From Dunaliella salina (Eukaryota > Chlorophyta > Chlorophyceae > Chlamydomonadales > Dunaliellaceae), in contig MU069479.1 in NCBI GenBank assembly GCA_002284615.2, forward strand, positions 517,382-534,575: 17,194 nucleotides of DNA, in the 5' to 3' direction. Position numbers and translations under genes: made by a program. Positions within the stretch are counted from its first letter, which is position 1; each line of letters opens with the position of its first letter. Positions 16,540 to 17,194 of the stretch are shown in pieces. The notes under the pieces were generated by a model that made no database searches, had not been told where the DNA came from, and was given only the letters and a program-made list of their open reading frames with translations.

Positions 16540-17194
16540 CTAACGGTGCTGGGATTCCTAAAACCATCACTAGAGCTGAATTGGCAGCAATTGCGGCTGC
16601 TATTATGACCAAACATGCAGACATTGCATCAGACAGCCTCACCTCTCTTCAACAAACACGTAAACAACTTCTTTACCCTGAGAAACACCTGAGGCATATC
16701 CAAGGAGAAGTCCTCAAAATGATTTCAACTCTCATTAGAGACTTCCATACCAACATTCGAATTCACAAGGTGATGTCCCATGCTGGCATCGCTGGAAATG
16801 AATGTGCAGATGCTATTGCAAAACATCGGGCAAAGCAAGCCCAAAACTGCGTAGCAGACACCGAGATCCCAGGTGCAGGTCCTGGTGGAAATCCATTTAC
16901 AAACATTTTCTGGTTAGCCAAGGAAGAAAGGGTGCATGCTGCAGGCACACCTGCGGGTCCACCACCCGCCCAACAGCTCACCTACTTCCCCAATCTCCAA
17001 GATGCCCTCAAATCCCACATGCATTCCGAACACAAGCTTGGATATGCCAATGCCAAAACAGGCTACTACTCTTACTATCAAAACTTGTTACCGCGAGTAG
17101 ATAAAAAAATCAGCAATGCCTTCAGAAATATGCCCAACATTTCTGTACCCATGAAGCGTTCCATCCTGCAGTACCGCACAGGCACCCTCTACAA
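16539..17194 (+). pseudogene. RNase H second half and LINE C-terminal tail (partial)
   Basis: Open without stops to the window end in the frame divisible by 3. It completes RNase H: Glu in RAELAAI (16578-16580), Asp in ASDSL (16632-16634), then MSHAGIAGNECADAIAKHRA with His 16779-16781 and Asp 16809-16811. All four acidic residues of the DEDD site plus the His are therefore present across the two halves. Beyond about 16850 comes the tail seen in LINEs with RNase H, ending here in a QYRTGTLY motif. In relatives I recall, this is followed by a Cys/His zinc-binding segment, which lies outside the window. Minus-strand and other-frame ORFs here are shadows. Confidence 0.85.

Larger units (their letters stand above)
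8199..17194 (+). mobile_element. LINE copy B, nearly complete, runs off the window
   Basis: A non-LTR retrotransposon read from its protease to the beginning of its C-terminal tail. Domain order is Josephin-like protease, EEP endonuclease, RT, KRTRS spacer, PHD finger, unassigned domain, RNase H and tail. No long terminal repeats, integrase or gag CCHC motif is seen. Removing the nested MITE (13527-14172 with one target duplication) and the 172-base assembly duplication leaves more than 8 kb of coding sequence. Damage includes TAG at 9774, TAG at 10602, a one-base deletion near 11598, a shift near the C7 run at 13125-13131, TAG at 14270, a shift at about 14400-14480, TAA at 14980, 15010 and 15799, and a shift near 16530-16540. 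It is therefore a dead copy. The 5' end abuts the CGTATA block and seems truncated inside a protease repeat. Confidence 0.88.

Noticed and set aside
2891..17194. LTR retrotransposon or endogenous virus
   Set aside because: No terminal repeats, integrase, aspartic protease or primer-binding site. EEP endonuclease and the RT motifs place it with non-LTR elements.

Overview
This is repeat-rich eukaryotic nuclear DNA. It holds a (GT)n microsatellite, two non-LTR retrotransposon (LINE) copies that carry RNase H, and nested short inverted-repeat DNA transposons. Nothing looks bacterial: I see no operons, ribosome binding sites, rRNA, tRNA or CRISPR array. The host cannot be fixed from the window. 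Giant LINEs with a C-terminal RNase H and cysteine-protease modules make me think of a streptophyte (charophyte alga, bryophyte or fern) or another alga, but that is a guess. No intact host gene is visible.

Layout. 1-2257 is flanking DNA: the microsatellite, a short tandem repeat, a 22-bp-arm hairpin and one weak exon-like minus-strand ORF. 2258-2881 is a 624-bp inverted-repeat element (MITE 1) with a perfect 9-bp target duplication, inserted in LINE copy A. 2891-about 7349 is LINE copy A: RT C-terminal part, Thr/Ser-rich spacer with KRTRS motifs, PHD finger, an unassigned conserved domain, and a truncated RNase H. All of it lies in one reading frame broken only by four stop codons. 7350-8208 is an intervening CGTATA-rich block with inverted, hairpin-rich ends. 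8199-17194 is LINE copy B: Josephin-like cysteine protease, EEP (AP-type) endonuclease, RT, KRTRS spacer, PHD finger, unassigned domain, RNase H and the start of a C-terminal tail. It runs off the window. Copy B is broken by stops, frameshifts, a second copy of the same MITE (13527-14172, also with a 9-bp duplication) and an apparent assembly duplication marked by an N (12270-12612).

How the parts fit. The two LINE copies lie head to tail in the same orientation and overlap in content from the RT tail to RNase H. They are clearly homologous (about half of residues identical by eye) but not a recent duplication. Together they imply one very long polyprotein: protease - endonuclease - RT - nuclear-targeting-like spacer - PHD finger - unknown domain - RNase H - tail. 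A PHD finger and a second conserved domain between RT and RNase H is unusual, and it is seen twice.

The other notable signal is the MITE family. The two copies share their body, loop and flanks. Each also carries, at the same internal position, a perfect 20-bp inverted repeat whose sequence is unrelated between the copies, so pairing is kept while sequence is not. No promoters, polyadenylation signals or terminators could be assigned with confidence.
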